Below, in pieces: positions 42,989 through 51,397 of a DNA stretch of 64,000 nucleotides (position 1 is the first letter of the stretch; every line of letters starts with the position of its first letter). This DNA is from Dorea sp. 5-2 (GTDB taxonomy: Bacteria; Bacillota; Clostridia; Lachnospirales; Lachnospiraceae), in contig NZ_KE159792.1 in NCBI RefSeq assembly GCF_000403455.2, forward strand, positions 105,346 to 169,345. The letters run 5' to 3'. Below the pieces are notes generated by a model. The model ran no database searches, had not been told where the DNA came from, and was given only the letters and a program-made list of their open reading frames with translations. A program made the position numbers and the translations under genes.

Positions 42989-43011
42989 GGATAGAAATAG
43001 GGATAGGGATA
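42982..43011 (+). repeat. GGGATA hexanucleotide repeat at a gene start
   Basis: Five six-base units (GGGATA x2, GAAATA, GGGATA x2) sit between the end of the GT4 gene and the preferred ATG of the GT2 gene. The alternative ATG at 42978 would translate it as Asp-Arg repeats. Six-base steps keep the frame, so slippage would change spacing or N-terminal length only. Confidence 0.6.
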
Positions 43012-43013
43012 AG

Positions 43014-44210
43014 ATGGACGAATTAATAAGCATAGTGGTCCCCGTGTATAACGTGGAGAAGTATCTTGGTAAATGTCTGGACAGTATACTGGGACAAACA
43101 TACCAGAACCTTGAGGTCATAGTGGTAGATGACGGATCAACAGATCATACTGGGAGTATATGTGATGAATACGGGAGGAAGGATCCACGTGTTGTCGTGA
43201 TACACCAGGATAATCAGGGAGTATCGGCTGCTAAGGTTTCGGGCATCAGAAGGATCCGCGGGCAGTATGTGGGATTTGTCGACGGGGACGACTGGATAGA
43301 GGAAGGGATGTATCAGGATCTGTATCAGGCCATGAAGAGCCACAATGCAGAGGCAGCGATCTGTCAGAAGTATATATATGATGATACCACAGGAGGCTGC
43401 TATGCCGAGAGCGCAGTGATAGAGGAAGGGCGGTATGCTGATTGCAGGCATCCGGATATCCGGCATCATTTGTTTGATCAGATCGGGACGGAGGCGGGGA
43501 TCAGCCTGAACCTTTGTGATAAGCTGTTTTCGAGTAAGCTGGTACTTGAGAATTATGAAAGGATTGACCGGCGGCTACGCTATTTTGAAGATATAACATT
43601 GGCACTGTTCTGTATGCTTGAGGCAGACGGGATCGTGATCAGGAACCAGGCGTATTATTATTACCGGCAGAGAAAAGGCTCTGCCTGTCACAGTACGGAT
43701 CAATCGTATTTAGAGCAGTTAAATATCTTCTACCGTCTGGTATATCCAAAAGTGTCAGGATTTTCAGAAGAATTATTGGAACGCCTGGATCTTTTCTTTG
43801 CGGACCGTGCACTGTACGGGCTGAACCATATGATGGGACTGGGATTAAGGCAGGAGATCCCTTATTATGTGCCCCCCTTCGAACAGATTGGGGACAGTGA
43901 TAGAGTCGTTCTTTATGGAGCCGGCGAGGTGGGAAAATCTTTTCACCGCTTTTTTGAACTGACGCGCCGCGGACAGGCAGTGCTGTGGGCGGACAGGCAG
44001 TATAGAAAATACCAGGAGGAAGGGCTTAAGGTCGAGAACCCTGAGAAGCTTAAGACGGAACCCTTTGACAAATTGATCATAGCAGTGAAGTTCAGGAATC
44101 ATGCAGAGGGGATAAAAAGTGCATTGCTTAAGATGGGGATCGCGCCTGAAAAGATCATATGGGAAGAGCCGGAAACTTTGGTCAGCGGAAGAAAGCGGAA
44201 GGCAGAATAA
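43014..44210 (+). CDS. GT2 glycosyltransferase with C-terminal Rossmann module
   Basis: 398 residues. GT-A fold family 2: ISIVVPVYNVEKYLGKCLDS, VIVVDDGSTDHTG and VGFVDGDDWIEEGMY (DxD-like). Then CDKLFSSKLV and RYFEDITL, as in capsule GT2 enzymes. The last ~105 residues are the Rossmann module (RVVLYGAGEVGKSFHRFFE). ATG 43014 gives a normal GT2 N-terminus; ATG 42978 would add a repeat-coded Asp/Arg tail and overlap the previous gene. Both ribosome sites are weak. Confidence 0.83.
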   Translation: MDELISIVVPVYNVEKYLGKCLDSILGQTYQNLEVIVVDDGSTDHTGSICDEYGRKDPRVVVIHQDNQGVSAAKVSGIRRIRGQYVGFVDGDDWIEEGMYQDLYQAMKSHNAEAAICQKYIYDDTTGGCYAESAVIEEGRYADCRHPDIRHHLFDQIGTEAGISLNLCDKLFSSKLVLENYERIDRRLRYFEDITLALFCMLEADGIVIRNQAYYYYRQRKGSACHSTDQSYLEQLNIFYRLVYPKVSGFSEELLERLDLFFADRALYGLNHMMGLGLRQEIPYYVPPFEQIGDSDRVVLYGAGEVGKSFHRFFELTRRGQAVLWADRQYRKYQEEGLKVENPEKLKTEPFDKLIIAVKFRNHAEGIKSALLKMGIAPEKIIWEEPETLVSGRKRKAE

Positions 44211-44294
44211 AAGAAGATTTGATTAGTGGCAGAAAGAAGAAAGTGGAAGAGAAGAGTTGTTCAGCGGAAGAAAAAAGAAAGCGAAAGGAAAAGA

Positions 44295-44795
44295 ATGAAA
44301 GAAGATGTTATAAAGTATGGAAAAAATGTTTTATATCCGGCGGTCATGGGCGTATTGGCGGCAGCTTTTATATGGAAGAAAAAGAAGGACAGAGAGAAGG
44401 ACGGATCGTTAACAGCTGAAAATAACAAACTCTCGGACAATTACCAGCTGCTGAACCATTGGCTGGAGCTGAAAAATGAGGGAAAAAGCCTGAGCAGTTA
44501 TTTTGAGATGATGGGCTACAGGAAGATCGCGGTCTACGGGATGGCAGAGCTTGCCAACCGGCTCATGGAAGAATTAGAGGGAAGCGGGATTGAGATCGTG
44601 TATGGCATCGACCGGGATGCGGGCTGTTCTATTTCCCGGATCGCAGACGTATATTCCCCGAAGGAAGACAGGCTCCCCGGAGCCGATGCCGTCATCGTGA
44701 CGCCGTATTATGCATTTGAAGGAATCAAGAAGGATCTGACAGGGAAAGTGGACTGCCCTGTGATCTCAATAGAGGAAGTGGTTTGGAGTGTGTGA
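44295..44795 (+). CDS. Membrane-anchored Rossmann-module protein (second)
   Basis: 166 residues: one N-terminal helix (VLYPAVMGVLAAAFIW) followed by Lys-rich residues, a linker, and the module KIAVYGMAELANRLMEELEG to VDCPVISIEEVVWS. It is the GC-rich paralogue of the 29820 protein. Both stand shortly upstream of WbsX-type genes. ATG 44295 has AAAGGA at good spacing; the frame upstream of it is Lys/Arg-only and lacks a start signal. Confidence 0.7.
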   Translation: MKEDVIKYGKNVLYPAVMGVLAAAFIWKKKKDREKDGSLTAENNKLSDNYQLLNHWLELKNEGKSLSSYFEMMGYRKIAVYGMAELANRLMEELEGSGIEIVYGIDRDAGCSISRIADVYSPKEDRLPGADAVIVTPYYAFEGIKKDLTGKVDCPVISIEEVVWSV

Positions 44796-44799
44796 AGAT

Positions 44800-45873
44800 A
44801 TGAAGCTGATCTCATTTTATTTACCCCAGTTTCATGAGATCCCAGAGAATAACGACGCGTGGGGGAAGGGGTTTACCGAGTGGACCAATGTAGTAAAGAG
44901 TAAACCGCTGTATCCGGGGCACTATCAGCCCAGAGTCCCGTTACGTGATAATTATTATAATTTACTGGATGAGGGTGTAATGGACTGGCAGATGGACCTG
45001 GCGAGGAGATCCGGTATCTATGGATTCTGCTTTTACCATTACTGGTTTAATGGCAGGCTGGTATTGGAGAAGCCCGCAGAGAATCTGCTTAAGAGAGGAA
45101 CTCCTGATTTTCATTATTGTTTTGCATGGGCAAATGAACCGTGGACGAAGACCTGGCACGGTGCAGGCGGAGATAAGGAGATCTTGATCCCGCAGACCTA
45201 TGGGAGGGAAGAGGAGTGGGACAGGCATTATGATTATTTTTCAGCCTTTTTCCATGATGAGCGGTATATAAAAGAAGAGAACTGTCCTATGCTTCTTATA
45301 TACAGGCTGCGGAATATCCCGCATTTTAATGATATGATCCGGCATTGGAATATGCGGGCAAGACAGGAAGGCTTTGACGGTGTGTTTATCATTTCCATGA
45401 ACGTATGCCGGGAGCATGTGGCAAAGAGCATATGGGTAAATGGTTCTGTTGATTTTGAACCGAACAAGACAAAATCAGAGATGCTAAAGAGCAGTACATC
45501 CATGGAATATAAGGAGAACGGGGCACGTTTCTTGAACCGGTTTGCAGTAAGATCGATCCAGTATGATGCGGTAAACCGGAAGATGCTTAATACGGAGCAC
45601 GGCAGGAATGAATTCCGTACTGTATTTGTTGATTATGATGACTCGCCCAGGCGCGGCGCCAGAGCAGTCGTAACGAGAGGCGCTTCGCCACGGAAATTTA
45701 GAAAGTATCTTGAAAAAACCATTCAGAAAAGCCGGGAAGAAGGGAATGGCTATGTGTTTTTAAATGCATGGAATGAATGGGGGGAGGGAAACTATCTGGA
45801 GCCGGATCAGAAATATGGACATACCTGTCTGGAAATGGTCAAAGCATGTATGGGCTCAAGAAAATACCATTAA
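44800..45873 (+). CDS. WbsX/GH99-like protein
   Basis: 357 residues, single domain: KLISFYLPQFHEIPENNDAW, GHYQPRVPL, YGFCFYHYWFNGRLVLEKPA, FAWANEPWTKTWHGAGG, VDYDDSPRRGARAV and FLNAWNEWGEGNYLEPDQKY. It is the paralogue of 34509 without the fused Rossmann module, but the separate module protein at 44295 directly precedes it. That pairing suggests the module can work in cis or in trans. ATG 44800 follows a GGAG site. Confidence 0.82.
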   Translation: MKLISFYLPQFHEIPENNDAWGKGFTEWTNVVKSKPLYPGHYQPRVPLRDNYYNLLDEGVMDWQMDLARRSGIYGFCFYHYWFNGRLVLEKPAENLLKRGTPDFHYCFAWANEPWTKTWHGAGGDKEILIPQTYGREEEWDRHYDYFSAFFHDERYIKEENCPMLLIYRLRNIPHFNDMIRHWNMRARQEGFDGVFIISMNVCREHVAKSIWVNGSVDFEPNKTKSEMLKSSTSMEYKENGARFLNRFAVRSIQYDAVNRKMLNTEHGRNEFRTVFVDYDDSPRRGARAVVTRGASPRKFRKYLEKTIQKSREEGNGYVFLNAWNEWGEGNYLEPDQKYGHTCLEMVKACMGSRKYH

Positions 45874-45887
45874 GGGGAGATTGGGAT

Positions 45888-46958
45888 ATGGATGAGAAGA
45901 TCTATATTTTTGGCGCACATTCCCGGGCACAGACGCTGGCAGTGTATCTGCAGGCTTTGTATCCTGAAATGAAGATAGAAGCATTTTTGTATAATAATGA
46001 AGAAAAGAACCCGAAAAAGATTGGCGGCATTCCGGTTTTATTTTTAGATGAGGGGAAGTTGTGTACGGAATTTCCGATATACATAGGGACTCGGGGAATC
46101 TATCATAAGGATCTTACGGAACGGTTGAGAAACGTTGGGTTTGAAAAGATATATCCGGTTACAGTGGAACTGGATCTGCGGATCCGCAATGAATATCTGA
46201 AGAAATATTTTGCCGACAGCGGAGAGGAATTTGCTAAGATTGAAAATTTAGAGAATGCAGGGAAAGATCCGTCTGCAGTCGTATATGTGGCAAGGTCGGC
46301 ATACGACCGTCCCCTTAAGGCGCCTTATGAGCCGGTGTTTTACGAGAAGGAGATACAGGCCGGCACCGTGCTTACTGCAGAGCGGCTGGCAGAAGGGATC
46401 CTGACGGATGCCGGGGGAGACAATATCTCAGACAGAAACAGACAATTCTGTGAACTGACGGCATTGTACTGGATCTGGAAGAATGCCAGGGAAGATATCG
46501 TTGGACTGGCCCATTACCGCAGGCACTTTATACTGCCGGAAGACTGGAAGGAAAGGATGCTCTGTAATCAGGTGGATGTCATCCTGCCGGTTCCGCTGTA
46601 TGTGGCGCCTGATCTGGAAGAGAACTATAAAGCGCGTCATGAGGCTTCGGATTGGGAGTATATGATGGAGTGCGTGAAGGAACAGGATATGAGGATGTAC
46701 CGGCAGGCGGCTGAATTTTTTAAGGGAAACTTGTATTCTCCATGCAATATGCTCATTGCGCGCAGGGAGGTATTGGATGAGCTGTGCGTGTGGCTGTTTC
46801 CCATACTGTTTAAGGTGGCAGAGCATGGCGGGCAAAAGGAGGATGGATATCAGAACAGATATCCGGGATTTTTATCTGAGCGTTTGATCACGTTTTTCTT
46901 TCATATGAATAAGGGGAGATTTAAGGTGGTGTATGCGGATAAGAATTTTTTGCAGTAG
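45888..46958 (+). CDS. Rossmann module fused to DUF4422 glycosyltransferase-like domain
   Basis: 356 residues. The module spans ~1-105 (KIYIFGAHSRAQTLAVYLQ). The C-terminal ~240 residues match DUF4422 of capsule loci: NRQFCELTALYWIWKN, VGLAHYRRHFILPEDW, VDVILPVPLYVAPDLEENY and NLYSPCNMLIARREVLDELC. It is a paralogue of 60238. A GGGGAG site lies before ATG 45888. It is last before the toxin-antitoxin-like pair; a weak hairpin (46967-46989) follows. Confidence 0.8.
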   Translation: MDEKIYIFGAHSRAQTLAVYLQALYPEMKIEAFLYNNEEKNPKKIGGIPVLFLDEGKLCTEFPIYIGTRGIYHKDLTERLRNVGFEKIYPVTVELDLRIRNEYLKKYFADSGEEFAKIENLENAGKDPSAVVYVARSAYDRPLKAPYEPVFYEKEIQAGTVLTAERLAEGILTDAGGDNISDRNRQFCELTALYWIWKNAREDIVGLAHYRRHFILPEDWKERMLCNQVDVILPVPLYVAPDLEENYKARHEASDWEYMMECVKEQDMRMYRQAAEFFKGNLYSPCNMLIARREVLDELCVWLFPILFKVAEHGGQKEDGYQNRYPGFLSERLITFFFHMNKGRFKVVYADKNFLQ

Positions 46959-47111
46959 AGGAATATAGAACCGGATTCGTTCTGGTTCTTCACATCTGTG
47001 CGTCCTTCGCGAGCAGAGAAAGCAGATGTTATAGTGGCTAATTTCTGACAGATGTGGTAGACTATAAGAATAAAAGAAACATTTAGAAGTGAAGCAGCAG
47101 GAGGGATGATG

Positions 47112-47366
47112 ATGTGTCAGATAGCGTTCAGCGTACCAGATGAAGTCCTTTTCGATATAAAAATGAACCGAGAACAAGCGAATCAGTTTGCAAGAAGATA
47201 TGCAGCCTTGGGATTTTATAAACAAAACGGAGTATCTATAGGATACTGTTCACAAATTGCCGGAATGACAGAAGAAGAATTTATAAAATACTTAGGGCAG
47301 AATGAGATTTCCGTCTTCCAATTCGACGATAAGGAAGAATTTTTGGAGGAATTGGAACATGCGTAA
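47112..47366 (+). CDS. UPF0175-family antitoxin-like protein
   Basis: 84 residues. QIAFSVPDEVLFDIKMNREQ, ARRYAALGFYKQNGVSIGYC and SQIAGMTEEEFIKYL match UPF0175, helix-turn-helix-like proteins paired with PIN-domain toxins. Three ATGs stand in a row; the third (47112) is best spaced from GGAGG and is used. It overlaps the PIN gene by eight bases. It should bind DNA and neutralise the toxin. Confidence 0.75.
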   Translation: MCQIAFSVPDEVLFDIKMNREQANQFARRYAALGFYKQNGVSIGYCSQIAGMTEEEFIKYLGQNEISVFQFDDKEEFLEELEHA

Positions 47367-47976
47367 AGTAATTGTCAATTCAACACCGTTGATTATTCTT
47401 TGTGGAATTGGGAAGTTGAATATATTAAAAGAAGTGTATGAGGAAATCATAATTCCATCTGCGGTATACACGGAAGTAACAGCAAAAGCCGATTCTGCGT
47501 GTATTCAGCTTCAGTCGGCAGGAGATTGGATTCGTGTAGAACAAATTAAGGATCACAGCGAGAAGAAAATGTATAAGGCAAAACTTCACGATGGAGAAGT
47601 AGAAGTGATGATTCTTGCGCAGGAACGGAAAGCAGACTTGGTGATATTGGATGACAATGCAGCAAAAAAGACTGCTAAGTATTTAGGACTATCTGTTACT
47701 GGAACATTAGGTGTTTTAGTGAAAGCAAAACGACAAGGGATCATAAAAGAAGTACGTCCGCTTTTGGTGGAAATGAGACAAAAAGGTTTTTATGTCAGCA
47801 ATGCAGTTGAACAGATGGTTTTAGAACAGGCAGGCGAATGGAGAAAAAGAAAGATTTATTTAAGGAGTATCCCAAAATCTATAGAGAAATATGTTGGAAT
47901 CGTGAGATTAAAATGTGATGATAGCGTATTTTCAACCATCGCAGCAATTTCTAATAATGAAAGGGCGGTAAATTGA
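47359..47976 (+). CDS. DUF3368/PIN-domain toxin-like nuclease
   Basis: 205 residues. The PIN core has KVIVNSTPLIILCGIG at the N-terminus, YEEIIIPSAVYTEV, DGEVEVMILAQERK and VILDDNAAKKTAKYLGLSVT, as in DUF3368 proteins. The family usually ends soon after VEQMVLEQAGE; here ~50 extra residues follow, perhaps from loss of the ancestral stop. A ribonuclease toxin role is inferred from the pair. GGAGG lies nine bases before ATG 47359. The next ~160 bases to the repeat hold nothing I can name. Confidence 0.75.
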   Translation: MRKVIVNSTPLIILCGIGKLNILKEVYEEIIIPSAVYTEVTAKADSACIQLQSAGDWIRVEQIKDHSEKKMYKAKLHDGEVEVMILAQERKADLVILDDNAAKKTAKYLGLSVTGTLGVLVKAKRQGIIKEVRPLLVEMRQKGFYVSNAVEQMVLEQAGEWRKRKIYLRSIPKSIEKYVGIVRLKCDDSVFSTIAAISNNERAVN

Positions 47977-48136
47977 ATTGAGTAAGCTGGTTTGTGCATT
48001 AAGGCGGGCAAAATGACTTGAAGATGTGTTCAAATTTAGAGGAAGCAAAGTGCGGGGCAGTGAAAAAGGGGATTCAAAGAATACTGCAGGAAGAAAAGTT
48101 ATGGAAATAGGGAGGGATATAACCTGCTAAAATTAT

Positions 48137-48457
48137 ATATTTTCTTGGGGCGGACGCCTGTGTCGGTAGAAAAGCACGGGCGTTCGCTGTTTTATGTTCC
48201 CGGGCTGCCGTTGGATGATACGGCGCTTAGATTCTTTGGGGTTCTTTCTATTTTTCCCAATCTGCCGGATGGTATTAGATTTTGTGAAATATAAAAAAAT
48301 CCATTACGAAAATGTGTAGGTTTTCGTAAGGGGAGATCTGCTGTAAATTCTTAACCATTCTATATATACTATCGACAATAAGTCAATAAACTTAATCCCC
48401 TTTTTTTATTATATTTGCATAAAAAATTTTTCTATATGAATTATTACGAAAAACTAC
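48137..48457 (+). repeat. Duplicated intergenic segment, copy 2 (right arm truncated)
   Basis: Second copy of the 16723-17040 segment, same orientation. The left inverted-repeat arm (48301-48330) is diverged, and only the first 15 bases of the right arm remain (48443-48457). The sequence then passes directly into glycosyltransferase coding sequence whose front is missing. So this copy marks a rearrangement junction. Confidence 0.85.
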
Positions 48458-48461
48458 GACT

Positions 48462-49376
48462 TTAGAGAAAAGTGTAAGAGTAGTTGTAGTAGAAAATCTT
48501 GATTTTTTGAGCAAAAAAAATTTGGAATGGACAGACAAATATACTTATGTTATTGCGAATACGATTGTAATGGCTCGTTGCGCTATTAAGCTGGCAGAAA
48601 GTAGGAGGGTATATTTATGGCTCCACGAAAGTATAGATACTTATATTGGTTATGAATACTGGTATGACGAAATCGAAAATGGAATTAAAAATGAACGATT
48701 GATAATCTGTGCAGTCAGTGATGTGGCAAGAAAAAATTTTCAGAGTATTTTCCATATAGAAAAAGAAATAGAGATTTTGCCATATGGAATTGAAGATAGA
48801 TATAGCGGGAACGATCCGTATGCAAAAGATGAGATTATGACAATTATTGTTGTCGCAAATCATGCAATTTTGAAAGGAGTGGATGTGCTCTTTGATGCTT
48901 TTGATTTTATTTCAGATGAGATGATAAAACAATGCAGATTTTTGTTTGTTGGAAAAACATATGGCAGTAAATATGGGAAATTAATCAGAGAATGTATTGA
49001 TGGAAACTCTAATTGTGAATATTTGGGAGAATTATCAAGGGAAAAGTTACTTGAAGTATATTCTAAGACAGATCTTGTAATTATTCCGTCTCGTAGAGAT
49101 TCGTTGCCGTTGGTTGCAGCGGAAGCAATGATGCTGAAAAGACCATGTATTATTTCAGATGCGATAGGTACGGTGAGCTACATGAAGCATAAATACAATG
49201 GATTAATATTTAGAAATGAAAACAGTAAAGAATTAGCAGAGAGGATTTGTTGGTGCGTAGGTCATAGAGAAGAGCTAAAGACAATTGCTGAAAATGCGAG
49301 AAAAACTTATGAGACATATTTTACTATGGGGAAGTTTGGAGATAGAGTTATGAGGGTTATTCAGAGCCTTATGTAA
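48462..49376 (+). pseudogene. 5'-truncated GT4 glycosyltransferase
   Basis: About 305 codons closely related to residues ~158-460 of the 38443 protein (YLWLHESIDTYIGYEYW, EILPYGIEDRYSG, IPSRRDSLPLVAAEAMM). The homology begins right at the end of the duplicated segment, ahead of the first possible start (TTG 48507). The whole N-terminal Rossmann module and acceptor-side domain are missing, so the product should be inactive. The remaining frame is intact, which suggests recent loss. Confidence 0.8.
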
Positions 49377-49408
49377 TATGGTGGTGAATAAATTGTGGAG
49401 CAAAATAT

Positions 49409-50276
49409 ATGAAAACTATTATATACGGTGTGGGTAAAGGATATTTTGATTTTTTTGATATTTCTACATTTCTTGAGAGATGCTTTATAGATATGAGTTT
49501 GGAAGTGGTAGGATTTTCAGATGGAAATAAGAAAATTTGGGGAAAAGAGATTATATATAATGGTCAAATATTTACGGTTTACGGAATAGATGAGTTTCAG
49601 TTTACAAGTATTGAGAAAATTATAGTTACATCAAAAAAATATTTTGATGAAATAAGAAAAGAATTAATCTGTAAAGGCTTTCACAAAGATCAAGTCCTGC
49701 TGATTGATAATCTATATGACGTATATATCAGACAGTTATTTGAAGTATGGAAATTTGAGGGGAAGACAGGCATTGAGATTGGAGGAGCGACGCATCTATT
49801 TTCCGGCATTTATGAGAAATGTTTATCCTGTGATTGATTTCCTTTTATCATCAAATAATTTGGAACATATTGCAAACCCATTAAAGGCATTGAAGGAGTT
49901 TGCAAGGGTAGTAAAAACAGGAGGAATAGTTTTCATTATTGTTCCACAGAAAAAGGATACATTTGATCACAAGAGAGAGTATACAACATTTGAACATTTG
50001 GTAGAAGATTACGTAAATAATATAGAGGAAAATGACCTATCTCATTTAGATGAGATTATTGAAAAGCATGATTATATCATGGATCCAGAATGCGGAGGAA
50101 AGAAGAAATTTATAGAACGTGCAAGGAAAAATATTGAAAACAGGTGTCTGCATCATCATGTATTTGATGAGGAGTGTTTAAAAAAGGCGCTAACGTTTTC
50201 TGGTTTGAAGGTGAGAGATTTTGGTGATGTTAGAGGGAATTGGTTTATTGTCGGGGAAAAAGGAGAGTGTACATAA
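49409..50276 (+). pseudogene. Rossmann-module/methyltransferase gene broken by internal deletion
   Basis: The first part (49409-49837) has the module (KTIIYGVGKGYFDFFDIS) and the methyltransferase start GKTGIEIGGATHLFSGIYE, then stops. The continuation is in another frame from about 49826: VIDFLLSSNNLEHIANPLKA, GGIVFIIVPQKKDTFDHKRE, NRCLHHHVFDEECLKKAL. The usual ~60 residues between these methyltransferase blocks are absent. So a deletion with frame change, not just a read error, is likely. Probably non-functional. Confidence 0.75.
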
Positions 50277-50278
50277 TA

Positions 50279-51387
50279 ATGAGAAGAATTGGCGTTTTTG
50301 TTTCTTATACGCCGGATGGACAGGTTGATGATTATATAGATGTTCTTTTAAATAGTATGCAAACTATTATTCAAAAGTTAATTGTTGTTATAAATGGAGA
50401 AATATGTGAGGAGGGATTTAATAAAATAAAAAAATATTCTGACAATATCTATGTCAGAGAAAATCATGGATATGATGTAGGGGCATATAAAGATGTTTTT
50501 ACAGAGCCATTGCTTGAAGATGAATGGGAAAATTGGGAGCAAATAATTCTTTTTAATGGTACATTTTATGGACCCATATTTCCCTGGGAAAATATTTTTA
50601 GCCTAATGGAAGATGAAGCGACAGACTTTTGGGGATTAAGCAGATACCCGGAAGGAGGATGTAAGATGTCTACGGGTGAAGAAATGCCATCGCATATTCA
50701 AGGTTATTTTCTTGTTTGCAGGAAAAAAATGTTTTTATCCCTTTTTTGGAAAGAATTTTGGAGTAGACTGGAATATCCTAAATCCTATATAGAAGCGGTT
50801 GAAAGATTTGAAATTAATTTCACTAAATATTTTACAGAAAAAGGTTGCTCGAATAGTGCATATATATTGAAAATGGAAAGAATCCGTATATGTATTATTT
50901 TCAGGATTTGATTTGTGAGTTTGGTTTTCCAATTTTGAAGAAAAAAACGATATGTTTAATGAACTTGGAAGAATTAAATACCGTAATAGATTATATAAAT
51001 GAAAAAACAAATTATGATACATGTTTGATAAGCTCTAATATACATCGGCTGTATATGAATGCTTTGTTTAATCCAATTGCGCCATTTGATTCGGATAAAT
51101 TAAAAGAATTTTATGATGTGCATAAGCGGATATTCATCTATGGATGCGGATCATATGGAAAAGGTATTTCAAGGTATTTTAAATATATGGGATGGGAATT
51201 TGAAGGATATATTGTAAGTCAAATGAATCAAGAAGAAGATGAAATGAATATATTTGCCTATAATGATATGATGTTTCAACCAGAAGATGGAATTATATTG
51301 GCATTGGGGAAAGAGTCCTTCTATGAAGTATATCCTATTGTAAAGAAAGAGCTAAGCGGCAGCCAACTGCTCTATCCAATATACTGA
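50279..51387 (+). pseudogene. RgpF-like gene with a frameshift
   Basis: The first frame (50279-50911) gives RRIGVFVSYTPDGQVDDYID, VRENHGYDVGAYKDVF and FNGTFYGPIFPW, the start of an RgpF/rhamnan-synthesis-F-like transferase. Near 50870-50890 the homologous reading moves to another frame (NGKNPYMYYFQDLICEFGFP), which runs to 51387 and ends with a Rossmann module (RIFIYGCGSYGKGISRYF). One indel restores a single gene. It is a shortened relative of the next gene. Confidence 0.75.
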
Positions 51388-51397
51388 GGTTAAAGAT

